Positions 44,499 through 52,614 of a DNA stretch of 64,000 nt are shown here, piece by piece. Origin of the DNA: Streptomyces sp. NBC_00083. Lineage in GTDB: Bacteria > Actinomycetota > Actinomycetes > Streptomycetales > Streptomycetaceae. The stretch spans positions 310,001 through 374,000 of the forward strand of contig NZ_JAPELY010000005.1 of the NCBI RefSeq assembly GCF_026343295.1. The letters run 5' to 3'. The notes below the pieces were generated by a model. It was not told the DNA's origin and did not search any database. It worked only from the letters and a program-made list of their open reading frames with translations. Made by a program: the position numbers and the translations under genes. The stretch's first letter is position 1. Each line of letters opens with the position of its first letter.

Positions 44499-45808
44499 GG
44501 CAGATCGAGGATCTCCACCTCCTGGCCCGCTCGTGCGCCGCCGGGCGGCACCACCGCGAGCCCGTCGGCCGCCGCGACCCCGCGCAGCATGGCCGGCCCG
44601 TTGTAGTGCAGCGGCAGGACCCGGTCGGCGCGGTGCACCACCGGGACGAGCCGGGTGTCGTGCGGGTGCCCCTGCACCTCGTTGCGGAGCGGCGCGGTGT
44701 ACGTCATCGGGCGGGCCCGGTGCGCGAGTTCACGCAGCAGCGGCTCGGCGAGGGTCAGGAGCCCGGAGACCGCGGCGAGCGGATTGCCGGGCAGCCCGAC
44801 CAGATGCTTGCCCACGCCGATCTGCGCGAGCAGCATCGGGTGCCCCGGTCGCACGGCGACCCCGTCGACAAGAAGCTCGGCACCGGCCTTGTGCAGGACG
44901 GGGTGGACATGGTCGACCGGCCCGGACGCGGTGCCGCCCGTCGTGATGACGAGGTCGGCCGAGGAGCCGGTGACCGCGCCGAGCAGCGCGCCCGCGTCGT
45001 CCTTCAGCCGGCGGGTGGCGATCACGTCGGCGCCGAGCGCCCGGAGCCAGAACCCGAGCATCGGGCCGAGTGCGTCGCGGATCAGGCCGTCGTGGGGGAG
45101 GCCCTGGGTGAGCAGCTCGTCGCCGAGCACGAGCACCTCGACGCGGGGCCTCGGCACGGTGGCCAGATCGTCGTATCCGGCCGCCGCGGCGAGGCCGAGC
45201 ACCGCAGGGGTGACCAGCGCGCCGGCGGGCAGCAGGACGTCTCCCGAGCGGCACTCCTGGCCGCGCGGGCGGATGTCCTGGCCGTGCAGCACCACGCGGT
45301 CGGCCTGGAGCAGGGTGCGGGCTTCGTCGAAGCGGGCGTGTTCGCTGCGGATCACCGCGGTGGCGCCCGACGGGATGCGGGCGCCGGTGGCGATGCGTAC
45401 CGCCTCCCCGTCGGCGAGCGGGGCGGGCGCCGCGTGTCCGGCGAGGACCCCGCCGTCCTGCACGGCCCAGGGCCCAGGCCCCGCGACCGCCCAGCCGTCC
45501 ATGGCGGAGGTGTCGAAGGAGGGCAGGTCGGTGAGTGCGGTCAGCGGCTCGGTGAGGGTCTCGCCCAGCGCCTGGTCCAGCGGGACGCGATGGGCGCGCG
45601 GCGGCGCGGAACGGCCGGCACGAGCGGCCACGGCCCGTGCGTCGTCCCAGGGGGAGGCGCGGCGGTGGGGCGCGCCGGCCGCGGAGGGCTCCGGCCGGGG
45701 CCGGGCGGCGGGCTCGCTCGCGCGGCGCGGGGCGGTGCGGTCCGCGTCGCGCAGCAGGGCGAGGGCCTCGTCGGACCCGTCGTCCGCCGCCGGGGTCCGG
45801 GCGGTCAT
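44459..45808 (-). CDS. moeA: Molybdopterin molybdenumtransferase MoeA
   Basis: 449 aa from the ATG at 45808. The MoeA layout is clear: HRVPLDQALGETLTEPLTALTDLPSFDTSAMDGWAV, then VRIATGARIPSGATAVIR, the MPT-binding domain with TTGGTASGPVDHVHPVL, then GLPGNPLAAVSGLLTLAEPLLREL. It inserts molybdate into adenylated molybdopterin to make active Mo cofactor. The N-terminal 45 residues (Arg/Ala/Pro-rich) are an extension. It overlaps the mobA-like gene by 4 bases at its start and the potassium-channel gene at its end. Confidence 0.93.
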   Translation of the reverse strand: MTARTPAADDGSDEALALLRDADRTAPRRASEPAARPRPEPSAAGAPHRRASPWDDARAVAARAGRSAPPRAHRVPLDQALGETLTEPLTALTDLPSFDTSAMDGWAVAGPGPWAVQDGGVLAGHAAPAPLADGEAVRIATGARIPSGATAVIRSEHARFDEARTLLQADRVVLHGQDIRPRGQECRSGDVLLPAGALVTPAVLGLAAAAGYDDLATVPRPRVEVLVLGDELLTQGLPHDGLIRDALGPMLGFWLRALGADVIATRRLKDDAGALLGAVTGSSADLVITTGGTASGPVDHVHPVLHKAGAELLVDGVAVRPGHPMLLAQIGVGKHLVGLPGNPLAAVSGLLTLAEPLLRELAHRARPMTYTAPLRNEVQGHPHDTRLVPVVHRADRVLPLHYNGPAMLRGVAAADGLAVVPPGGARAGQEVEILDLPWAHTGSGDGCFT

Positions 45809-46794
45809 CCGGCGTCGTTCGTGGGGCCGTCGGCGGCCTCGGCCTCGGCCGCCCAGCGGTTGGCGAGCGCGGCCGCCTTGCGTGCCGCGTCCACCACGTC
45901 CTTGCCCTCGCCTCCCGCCTTCGCGGCCGCGTAGCCCACCAGGAAGGTGGTGAGGGGGGCGGCGGGCCGGGCCACGCCGTGGGCGGCGTCCCTTGCCAGG
46001 TCGAGCAGGACGCCGGTGTCGACGTCCAGTTCGATGCCGAGTTCGTCCTTGACTGCGGTGATCCATTCGTCCAGCACGCCCCCATGGTCCCTGATCCTGG
46101 CGCGCGCGGCGGCGAGGTCCTCCCAGGTGTCGCAGTCGAACGAGGCGAGGGGGTCCGCGGTCACGCGGGTGAGGTCGAGCGCGCGGGTGAGCCGCCGCAG
46201 CGGGAGCCCGGTGAGCGAACCGTGCTCGGCGGCGATCGACGCCAGTTCGCGGCGGAGCGGTTCGGCGCGGTAGACGGCGACCAGCGGCTGGTCGCGGCCG
46301 TCGGCGTCGGTGCAGAGCGCGCCGTCACGGCCGGTGCGGCGCACTTCGGCGAGGAGCGCCCGCACGGTCGGCGCGCCGAGGAACGGCAGATCGGCCGAGA
46401 GCACGAGCACGCTCCCGGCCGATGTGTGCCGTACGCCGGCGTCGAGTGCGGCCAGCGGGCCGCCGCCGGCCGGTTCCTCCTGGGCCCAGGTCACCGGGCG
46501 CGCGGTCGCGCGCGGTTCGCTCACCACGACGGTGGTGGCGGCGTCGGCGCAGGCGGAGAGCACCCGGTCGAGCAGGGACCGGCCGCCCACGCTGAGCCCC
46601 GGTTTGTCGGCGCCGCCGAGCCGCTTGGCGGCGCCCCCGGCGAGCACCACGGCGTCGTAGGCGGGGCCTGCGGTGCCGGGCTGCGGGCCGCCGGTGGCGG
46701 GGCCCGTGTCCGCGGTGTCCTGCGTGGAGCCTGCGGAGTCCTGAGCGGGGCTCGCGGAGTGCTGCGCGGCCCCGGCGGCGTCATACGCGGTCAT
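45805..46794 (-). CDS. MobA-like NTP transferase fused to a DUF6457 domain
   Basis: 329 aa. A disordered N-terminal stretch of about 40 residues (AQHSASPAQDSAGSTQDTA) precedes a MobA-type transferase (about 45-230) with the signature VVLAGGAAKRLGGADKPGL and the catalytic LVLSADLPFLGAPT. MobA attaches GMP to Mo-molybdopterin. The C-terminal 80 residues (VLDEWITAVKDELGIELDVD, then DLARDAAHGVARPAAPLTTFLVGYAA) form the small DUF6457 domain often found next to or fused with Mo-cofactor proteins. A 4-bp overlap couples it to moeA. It is probably an operon for Mo-cofactor maturation, with the potassium channel and quinone oxidoreductase downstream. Confidence 0.85.
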   Translation of the reverse strand: MTAYDAAGAAQHSASPAQDSAGSTQDTADTGPATGGPQPGTAGPAYDAVVLAGGAAKRLGGADKPGLSVGGRSLLDRVLSACADAATTVVVSEPRATARPVTWAQEEPAGGGPLAALDAGVRHTSAGSVLVLSADLPFLGAPTVRALLAEVRRTGRDGALCTDADGRDQPLVAVYRAEPLRRELASIAAEHGSLTGLPLRRLTRALDLTRVTADPLASFDCDTWEDLAAARARIRDHGGVLDEWITAVKDELGIELDVDTGVLLDLARDAAHGVARPAAPLTTFLVGYAAAKAGGEGKDVVDAARKAAALANRWAAEAEAADGPTNDAG

Positions 46795-46863
46795 CTCCCG
46801 AGTATGAGCCGCCGGTCGATCACCGTTACCCCCGTGAACGTCCCGAGTTGACGGGGCCGTCGG

Positions 46864-48258
46864 TCACAAGGAGCGCAGGAGCACCGCCGGGTGTTCCACA
46901 CAGTCCGCGACGTGGCGCAGGAAACCGCCCGCGGTGCCGCCGTCGCACACCCGGTGGTCGAAGGTGAGGGAGAGCTGCACGACCTGGCGGACGGCGAGCT
47001 CACCCTCGTACACCCACGGCTTGGGGATGATGCGGCCGACGCCCAGCATCGCGGCCTCGGGGTGGTTGATGATCGGCGTGGAGCCGTCGACCCCGAAGAC
47101 GCCGTAGTTGTTGAGGGTGAAGGTGCCCCCGGTCAGCTCGCCCGGGGTCAGCGTGCCCGTGCGGGACGCCTCGGTGAGACGGGCGAGTTCGGCCCCGAGC
47201 GAGTCGACGCTCCGGGTGTGGGCGTCACGGACCACCGGCACGACCAGGCCGCGCTCGGTCTGGGCGGCGAAGCCCAGGTGCACCTCGGGCAGCCGCACGA
47301 TCTCGCGGGCCGCCAGATCGACCGTCGAGTTGAGCTCGGGGAACCGGGCGAGGGCCGCCGTACAGATCCGGGCGAGCAGCGCGAGCACGGACACCTTGGG
47401 GCCGCCGGCCGCGTTCATGGCGGCGCGCGCCGCCATCAGCTCGGTCGCGTCGGCGTCCACCCAGCAGGTGGCGTCGGGGATTTCGGTGCGGCTGCGGCTG
47501 AGCTTGTCGGCGACCGCTCCGCGGATGCCGCGCAGCGCGATCCGCTCACCGACGGCGGTCGAGGCGGCGCGCCCGGAGGCGGCGGAGCCGGTCGTCAGGG
47601 CGGGTGCGGGCGCCGGGGCCGCGGGGGCCTTCATGGCCGACTCGACGTCGGCGCGCAGGATGAGGCCGTCGGGGCCCGTGCCCTGCAACGCCCGCAGATC
47701 GAGGCCGTGTTCGCGGGCCAGGCGGCGTACGAGGGGCGAGATGACCGGCACGGGTCCCGGCGCCCCGGCGGGCGCCGACGCCACGGCCGCTGCCGGAGCC
47801 GCGACAGGGGCCGGGCCGGCCGCGCCGACGGGGGCCGGGGCCGCGAACGGCACGGCGGGCCTGATCCGGCCGCGGCGGCGGGCGGTGGCCGCCCCCGTCC
47901 CGTAGCCGACCAGGACGTTGCCCGAACCCTCCGAGTGCTCGGAGGGGCCCGCGGCGGCCTCCCGCACCCGGCTCTCCACCGCCCGGTCCCCGGCGGCCTC
48001 CGCCGCCTGCGGGGGCCCGACCGCCACGGTCAACAGGGGCGCGCCGACGGGCAGTTCGGCGCCCTCCTCGCCGAAGCGGGCGGTGACCACTCCCCCGTAG
48101 GGGCAGGGCACCTCGACCATCGCCTTGGCGGTCTCCACCTCGACCACCGGCTGGTCCACGGCCACCACGTCGCCGACCGCGACGAGCCAGCGCACGATCT
48201 CCGCCTCGGTGAGCCCCTCCCCGAGGTCGGGCAGCTTGAACTCCAGGACCTTCGGCAT
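46864..48258 (-). CDS. bkdC: Branched-chain alpha-keto acid dehydrogenase E2 (second operon)
   Basis: 464 aa. Lipoyl domain (about 5-80; modified Lys45 in VVEVETAKAMVE), Pro/Ala linker, subunit-binding domain (SPLVRRLAREHGLDLRALQGTGPDGLI), and catalytic domain with LTFDHRVCDGGTAGG near the end. It is third in an operon E1alpha-E1beta-E2; its ATG overlaps the E1beta stop by one base. The sequence is clearly diverged from the first E2 (shorter N-terminus, HRVCDGG in place of HRLVDGE), so it is a paralogue and not a recent copy. E3 is again absent. Confidence 0.9.
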   Translation of the reverse strand: MPKVLEFKLPDLGEGLTEAEIVRWLVAVGDVVAVDQPVVEVETAKAMVEVPCPYGGVVTARFGEEGAELPVGAPLLTVAVGPPQAAEAAGDRAVESRVREAAAGPSEHSEGSGNVLVGYGTGAATARRRGRIRPAVPFAAPAPVGAAGPAPVAAPAAAVASAPAGAPGPVPVISPLVRRLAREHGLDLRALQGTGPDGLILRADVESAMKAPAAPAPAPALTTGSAASGRAASTAVGERIALRGIRGAVADKLSRSRTEIPDATCWVDADATELMAARAAMNAAGGPKVSVLALLARICTAALARFPELNSTVDLAAREIVRLPEVHLGFAAQTERGLVVPVVRDAHTRSVDSLGAELARLTEASRTGTLTPGELTGGTFTLNNYGVFGVDGSTPIINHPEAAMLGVGRIIPKPWVYEGELAVRQVVQLSLTFDHRVCDGGTAGGFLRHVADCVEHPAVLLRSL

Positions 48259-49289
48259 CAGCGCCCCGCCTCCCACTGCAGCCGTGCCACCGCGTCGAGC
48301 ACCCGGTCGACGCCGGGCAGGTGGTGCTTCTCCAGCATGGGCGGCGGATACGGGATGTCGAACCCGGCGACCCGCAGCACGGGCGCCTCCAGGTGGTGGA
48401 AGCAGCGCTCGGTGACCCGGGCCGCTATCTCGCCGCCGGGGCCGCCGAACCCGGTCGACTCGTGGACGACGACGGCGCGCCCGGTGCGGCGTACCGACGC
48501 GCACACCGTCTCGTCGTCGAACGGGACCAGCGAGCGCAGGTCGACGACTTCGAGGTCCCAGCCCTCCTCGCGGGCCGCCTCGGCCGCCTCCAGGCACACC
48601 GGCATGGACGGCCCGTAGGTGATGAGCGTGGCGCTCGTGCCGGAGCGGCGCACGACGGCCTTGCCGATGGGCTCGACCGGCGCCGGGTCCTCGGGGGACC
48701 AGTCGGACTTCGACCAGTACAGCCGCTTGGGTTCGAGGAAGACGACCGGGTCGTCCGACGCGATGGCCGCGCGCAGCATCCCGTACGCGTCCTCCACGGT
48801 GGAGGGGGTGACGACCTGGAGGCCGGGCGTGGCCATGTAGTAGGCCTCGCTGGAATCGCTGTGGTGCTCCACGCCGCCGATGCCGCCGCCGTAGGGCACC
48901 CGCACCACGAGAGGCATCGTCATCGCGCCGCGGGTGCGGTTGCGCATCTTGGAGACGTGGCTGATGAGCTGCTCGAACGCCGGGTAGGCGAAGGCGTCGA
49001 ACTGCATCTCGACGACCGGCCGCAGCCCGTACATCGCCATGCCGACGGCCGTGCCGAGGATCCCGGCCTCGGCGAGCGGGGTGTCGGTGCAGCGGTCCTC
49101 GCCGAACTCCTTGGCGAGCCCGTCGGTGACCCGGAAGACACCGCCCAGGGTGCCGACGTCCTCACCGAGGACGTGCACCGTGGGGTCCTCGGCCATGGCG
49201 TCGCGCATCGCGCGCTGGAGCGCCTGCGCCATGGTGGCCGGTTTCTTCGCGGCCTGCCGGCCGTTGGCGCGGTCGGTGACGGTGGCCAT
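48258..49289 (-). CDS. bkdB: Branched-chain alpha-keto acid dehydrogenase E1 beta (second operon)
   Basis: 343 aa. HVLGEDVGTLGGVFRVTDGLA, DTPLAEAGILGTAVGMAMYG, FDAFAYPAFEQLISHVSKM and VRVPYGGGIGGVEHHSDSSE are the standard E1beta landmarks, the last holding the catalytic His. It pairs with the upstream E1alpha. One-base TGATG overlaps join it to E1alpha and E2, so the three subunits are translated together in equal amounts. It carries an N-terminal extension of about 18 residues (TDRANGRQAAKK) absent from the first E1beta. Confidence 0.92.
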   Translation of the reverse strand: MATVTDRANGRQAAKKPATMAQALQRAMRDAMAEDPTVHVLGEDVGTLGGVFRVTDGLAKEFGEDRCTDTPLAEAGILGTAVGMAMYGLRPVVEMQFDAFAYPAFEQLISHVSKMRNRTRGAMTMPLVVRVPYGGGIGGVEHHSDSSEAYYMATPGLQVVTPSTVEDAYGMLRAAIASDDPVVFLEPKRLYWSKSDWSPEDPAPVEPIGKAVVRRSGTSATLITYGPSMPVCLEAAEAAREEGWDLEVVDLRSLVPFDDETVCASVRRTGRAVVVHESTGFGGPGGEIAARVTERCFHHLEAPVLRVAGFDIPYPPPMLEKHHLPGVDRVLDAVARLQWEAGR

Positions 49290-50413
49290 CAGCGGGCCTC
49301 GGCTTCCAGCTCGGCGCGCAACTGGGCCGCCTGCTCGCGCAGTTGGCCGTTCTGCTCGGCGTACACCTCGGTGAAGAGATCCATGGGGTCGAGGACCGGC
49401 TCGGCGTTCATCTGCTCGCGCAGGGCGGCGGCCATGGCTTCGGCGGCCTCGGCGGCGGCGCGGATGCCGTCCTCGTCGAGGATGCCGCGGGCGGTCAGCT
49501 CGCCCTCCAGGATGCGGATCGGGTCGTGCTCGCGCCAGGCGTCGACCTCGGCGGAGCCCCGGTAGCGCGTCGCGTCGTCGGCGTTGGTGTGCGCCTCCAT
49601 CCGGTACGTGACCGCCTCGATCAGGGTGGGTCCGCCGCCGCGCCGGGCGCGGGCGACGGCCTCGGAGAGCACCTGGTGCACGGCGGGCGCGTCGTTGCCG
49701 TCGACCAGGCGGCCCGGCATGCCGTAGCCCACGGCCTTGTGGGCGAGGGAGGGGGCCGCGGTCTGCTTGGCGAGCGGCACGGAGATCGCGAAGCCGTTGT
49801 TCTGGACCAGGAAGACGACCGGCGCCTGCCACACGGCCGCGAAGTTCAGCGCCTCGTGGAAGTCGCCTTCGCTGGTGCCGCCGTCGCCGACCAGGGCGAG
49901 CGCCACCACGTCGTCGCCCTTGAGGCGGGCCGCGTGGGCGAGGCCCACCGCGTGCGGGAGCTGGGTGGCGAGCGGGGTGCACAGCGGCGCGATGCGGTGC
50001 TCGCGCGGGTCGTAGCCGGTGTGCCAGTCGCCGCGCAGCAGCGTCAGGGCCTGCATGGGGTCCAGGCCGCGGGCGACGGCGGCGAGGGTGTCGCGGTAGC
50101 TCGGGAACAGCCAGTCGCGCTCTTCGAGGGCGAGGGCGGCGGCGACCTCGCACGCCTCCTGCCCGGTCGACGAGGGGTACACGGCGAGGCGGCCCTGCTT
50201 GGTGAGGGCGGTGGCCTGCGCGTTGTAGCGGCGGCCTCGGACCAGCTCCGCGTACAGCTTCAGCATCAGCGCGCGGTCGAGCTCGGCACCCGTGCCCAGG
50301 ACCCGGAAGGGCTCGGGGTCGGGCAGAAGCGGGGCGGGGTCGGTGCGGCGCCTCCAGGCGGGTGGAGGGGCCGGCCGGTATGCGGCGGCACCGGGGAGCT
50401 CTTGGACCGTCAT
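49289..50413 (-). CDS. bkdA: Branched-chain alpha-keto acid dehydrogenase E1 alpha (second operon)
   Basis: 374 aa from the ATG at 50413, preceded by the perfect site AAGGAGGTG (50421-50429). Thiamine-diphosphate motif ALVGDGGTSEGDFHEALNFAAVWQAPVVFLVQNN, and the regulatory loop YRMEAHTNADDATRYR. It decarboxylates keto acids from leucine, valine and isoleucine. Its promoter region contains ACCGA-N4-TCGGT (50479-50492), the same element found before paaN and paaA, and three DnaA-box-like sequences. A Lrp/AsnC gene is divergent. Confidence 0.92.
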   Translation of the reverse strand: MTVQELPGAAAYRPAPPPAWRRRTDPAPLLPDPEPFRVLGTGAELDRALMLKLYAELVRGRRYNAQATALTKQGRLAVYPSSTGQEACEVAAALALEERDWLFPSYRDTLAAVARGLDPMQALTLLRGDWHTGYDPREHRIAPLCTPLATQLPHAVGLAHAARLKGDDVVALALVGDGGTSEGDFHEALNFAAVWQAPVVFLVQNNGFAISVPLAKQTAAPSLAHKAVGYGMPGRLVDGNDAPAVHQVLSEAVARARRGGGPTLIEAVTYRMEAHTNADDATRYRGSAEVDAWREHDPIRILEGELTARGILDEDGIRAAAEAAEAMAAALREQMNAEPVLDPMDLFTEVYAEQNGQLREQAAQLRAELEAEAR

Positions 50414-50478
50414 GCCAATGCACCTCCTTGTGCGGAGCGGACATCCAGGACGGGGCGCGACTGTGACGCCCCTCACCT

Positions 50479-50492
50479 ACCGATTGTTCGGT
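50479..50492. promoter_or_regulatory. PaaR-like operator before the second bkd operon
   Basis: ACCGATTGTTCGGT: ACCGA-N4-TCGGT, fitting the core ACCGNNCGNNCGGT of the C. glutamicum PaaR site except T for C at one central position. It lies 66 bp upstream of E1alpha and 102 bp from the Lrp gene. Confidence 0.6.
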
Positions 50493-50526
50493 CGTGGACG
50501 CATTTTGGCTACAGGCGCCTTCAGCC

Positions 50527-50575
50527 TGTGGACAAACGGTTCTCCACAGCCTGAGATGGGAACAGGTCGTCCACA
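50527..50575. promoter_or_regulatory. Three DnaA-box-like 9-mers
   Basis: TGTGGACAA (50527-50535, complement of TTGTCCACA), TTCTCCACA (50540-50548) and TCGTCCACA (50567-50575). All fit the Streptomyces pattern (T/C)(T/C)(G/A/C)TCCACA. They lie between the second bkd operon and the Lrp gene. Confidence 0.55.
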
Positions 50576-50593
50576 ACAGGAAGGCGGGGGGAC

Positions 50594-51082
50594 ATGGCAG
50601 CTGAACAAATGGCCACCGGCGACGCACGGCCGGTGCCACCGCGCCCGCTGGACGAGATCGACCACGACATCCTGCGGATCCTCCAGACGGACGGCAGGGC
50701 CTCGATACGGTCCGTGGCCGAGCGGGTGCACGTCTCGCGCGCCAACGCCTACGCGCGGATCAACCGGCTCGTCGAGGACAGCGTGATCCGCGGCTTCACC
50801 GCGCGCGTCGACCACGAGCGGGCGGGGCAGGGGGCCGCCGCGTACATCACGCTCAAAATCGTTCAGAACTCATGGCGAACCGTGCGCGAGCAGCTCAAAC
50901 TGCTGCCGGGCGCCGCTCATATCGCCCTGGTGAGCGGGGACTTCGACGTGCTGCTCCTGGTGCACACCCCCGACAACCGGGCCCTGCGCGAGCTGGTCCT
51001 CACGCGGATCCAGTCCATCCCGGAAGTGCTCTCCACCCGCACGCTGCTGGTGTTCGAGGAGACGGACCTGGACCCCGTGTAG
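50594..51082 (+). CDS. bkdR: Lrp/AsnC-family regulator (probable bkd regulator)
   Basis: 162 aa, ATG start after GGGGGG. The HTH (about 20-75) is LDEIDHDILRILQTDGRASIRSVAERVHVSRANAYARINRL, and the RAM ligand-binding domain (about 85-155) shows VSGDFDVLLLVHTPDN and VLSTRTLLVFEETDLD. Proteins in this position beside Streptomyces and Pseudomonas bkd operons respond to branched-chain amino acids. It is divergent from the second bkd operon, 180 bp away. The intergenic region also has an ACCGA-N4-TCGGT site, so more than one regulator may act there. The gene name is inferred from position. Confidence 0.82.
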   Translation: MAAEQMATGDARPVPPRPLDEIDHDILRILQTDGRASIRSVAERVHVSRANAYARINRLVEDSVIRGFTARVDHERAGQGAAAYITLKIVQNSWRTVREQLKLLPGAAHIALVSGDFDVLLLVHTPDNRALRELVLTRIQSIPEVLSTRTLLVFEETDLDPV

Positions 51083-51131
51083 ACGGGTGCCGCGCGGCCC
51101 GGTGCGCGAGGCGTTCCGGGTCGCGCACCGC

Positions 51132-51971
51132 TCAGGTGCAGTACTTCTTCAGGAAGGCGACCACGGTCTCCCAGGTGTCGGGGGCGCTCAGCAGGCCCAC
51201 GCCGCGCCGGTCGGAGCCCGCGACCGTGACCAGGCGGTTCTCCGGCGCCTTGGTGCCGGCCGCGCTCAGCTCGCGCGCGGCCGTCACGGAGGCGCCGTCC
51301 CGGCCGCCGGCCAGGTAGAGCACCGGCACGGCGAGCGCCTCGGCGGCGGCCCGCGCGTCCACCGGTCCGGATGTACCGGACGTACCGGGCGGGCCGGGCG
51401 CGGACGGGGCGGACAGCGCGACCAGCGCGTCGGGCTTCAGCGGCATGCGGGCGGCCGCCTGGAGCGTGGCGGCGCCGCCCTGGGACGCGCCCATGAGGAG
51501 CAGCTTCCAGGCGCCCTCGCGGCGCAGCACGGTGGCCGCGCCCTCGATCTCGGCGGCCTGGTCACCGGTCGTGCTGTTGACGGCGAGCACCCGGAAGCCG
51601 TCCTTGCCGAGCTGAAGGGCCCGGTCCTTCCACTCGCAGACGCTCCCGCCGGACTGATGAGCGAGAACGATCCCGGTGTTGCCACGTCCGGTCAGAAAGC
51701 CGCCAGTGGGCGATCCCGTGGCGCTCGTGAAGACGATCGAATCCGTCGCGGCCTGCTCGGGGGTCAGGCAGCCGAAGGTGTCGCCCTTGACGGGCGCCGT
51801 CCGTCCGCCGGGCTGGGCGGCGGCCTTCTTGACGGCCGCCGTCGCCCCGGGCGCCGTGCTCGCCCCGCCGTCCGCGCCGCCCCGTGCGCTGCATCCGGCC
51901 AGCGTCAGTCCCGCGAGCAGCACCACGGCGCAGCGGGACACAACGGGCGCAGGAGTTCGCGAGGCAGCCAT
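51132..51971 (-). CDS. Lipoprotein with alpha/beta-hydrolase fold
   Basis: 279 aa. Signal peptide with lipobox LAGC (Cys27), then an Ala/Gly-rich linker. The catalytic domain (about 90-275) has the nucleophile elbow GASQGG (LLLMGASQGGAATLQAA), a strand TGIVLAHQSGGSVCEWK with the oxyanion region, and an acid near LYLAGGRDGASV; the His may be in the late AGSDRRGVGLL segment or absent, so activity is not certain. It resembles dienelactone-hydrolase-like proteins. It is exported and tethered to the membrane. It sits between Lrp and TetR genes with no clear pathway link. Confidence 0.78.
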   Translation of the reverse strand: MAASRTPAPVVSRCAVVLLAGLTLAGCSARGGADGGASTAPGATAAVKKAAAQPGGRTAPVKGDTFGCLTPEQAATDSIVFTSATGSPTGGFLTGRGNTGIVLAHQSGGSVCEWKDRALQLGKDGFRVLAVNSTTGDQAAEIEGAATVLRREGAWKLLLMGASQGGAATLQAAARMPLKPDALVALSAPSAPGPPGTSGTSGPVDARAAAEALAVPVLYLAGGRDGASVTAARELSAAGTKAPENRLVTVAGSDRRGVGLLSAPDTWETVVAFLKKYCT

Positions 51972-52020
51972 GTCCGTGGATGCTGATCCGCTTCGGTGCC
52001 CCAGTCAACGGCCTCGGGAC

Positions 52021-52614
52021 TCAATGGCCGGTCCGCAACCCCTCGAACGCCATCCTGACCACCGTGTCGGCCACCTGGTCCCCGTCCACCTCGCCCTCGC
52101 GCTGCGGCCGGTACCACTCGACCAGCGAGTTGACCATGCCGAAGAGCAGCCGGGTCGCCAGCCGAATGTCCAGGTCGGCGCGGAGGTCACCGTCGGCGAC
52201 GGCCGCCTTGAGCAGGTCGGCGACGCGCTGGTCGAACTCCCTGCGGCGCTCCATCGCCCAGCGTTCCGTCTTGGTGTTGCCGCGGACGCGCAACAGCAGG
52301 GTGACGTAGGGCAGTTCGGCCGTCAGGACTTCGACGGTACGCCGTGTGACGTACTCGACCCGCTCAATGGAGCGGCCGCGCTGGGCGCCCGGCTCGTCCA
52401 GGACGCCGAAGAGTCCGTCGATGGCGCGGCTCACGGCCCGGCGAAGGAGCTCCTCCTTGCCGGCGACATGGTGGTAGATCGACGACTTGGAGATCCCGGC
52501 CGCCTTGGACAGGTGCTCCATCGACGTGCCGTCGTAGCCGCGCTCGTTGAAGATCCTGACCGCGACCGTCAGGAGGGTCTCGGGCGTGTAGGTGTCGCGC
52601 TTGGCGGTCGTCAT
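52021..52614 (-). CDS. paaR: TetR-family regulator, candidate PaaR
   Basis: 197 aa from the ATG at 52614. N-terminal TetR HTH (about 10-60) with YDGTSMEHLSKAAGISKSSIYHHVAGKEELL; the all-helical C-terminal domain has the conserved LLLRVRGNTKTERWAMERRR and DIRLATRLLFGMVNSLVEWYRP. It overlaps the 3-hydroxyacyl-CoA dehydrogenase gene by 4 bases (ATGA), so it is produced with a phenylacetate-pathway enzyme. The operator ACCGA-N4-TCGGT before that operon and two others suggests autoregulation and wider control, as for PaaR of C. glutamicum. The paaR name is an inference. Confidence 0.78.
   Translation of the reverse strand: MTTAKRDTYTPETLLTVAVRIFNERGYDGTSMEHLSKAAGISKSSIYHHVAGKEELLRRAVSRAIDGLFGVLDEPGAQRGRSIERVEYVTRRTVEVLTAELPYVTLLLRVRGNTKTERWAMERRREFDQRVADLLKAAVADGDLRADLDIRLATRLLFGMVNSLVEWYRPQREGEVDGDQVADTVVRMAFEGLRTGH

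Noticed and set aside
50527..50575. Chromosome replication origin
   Set aside because: Only three DnaA-box-like 9-mers, in a 180-bp region, with no dnaA/dnaN genes. Streptomyces oriC has many more boxes.
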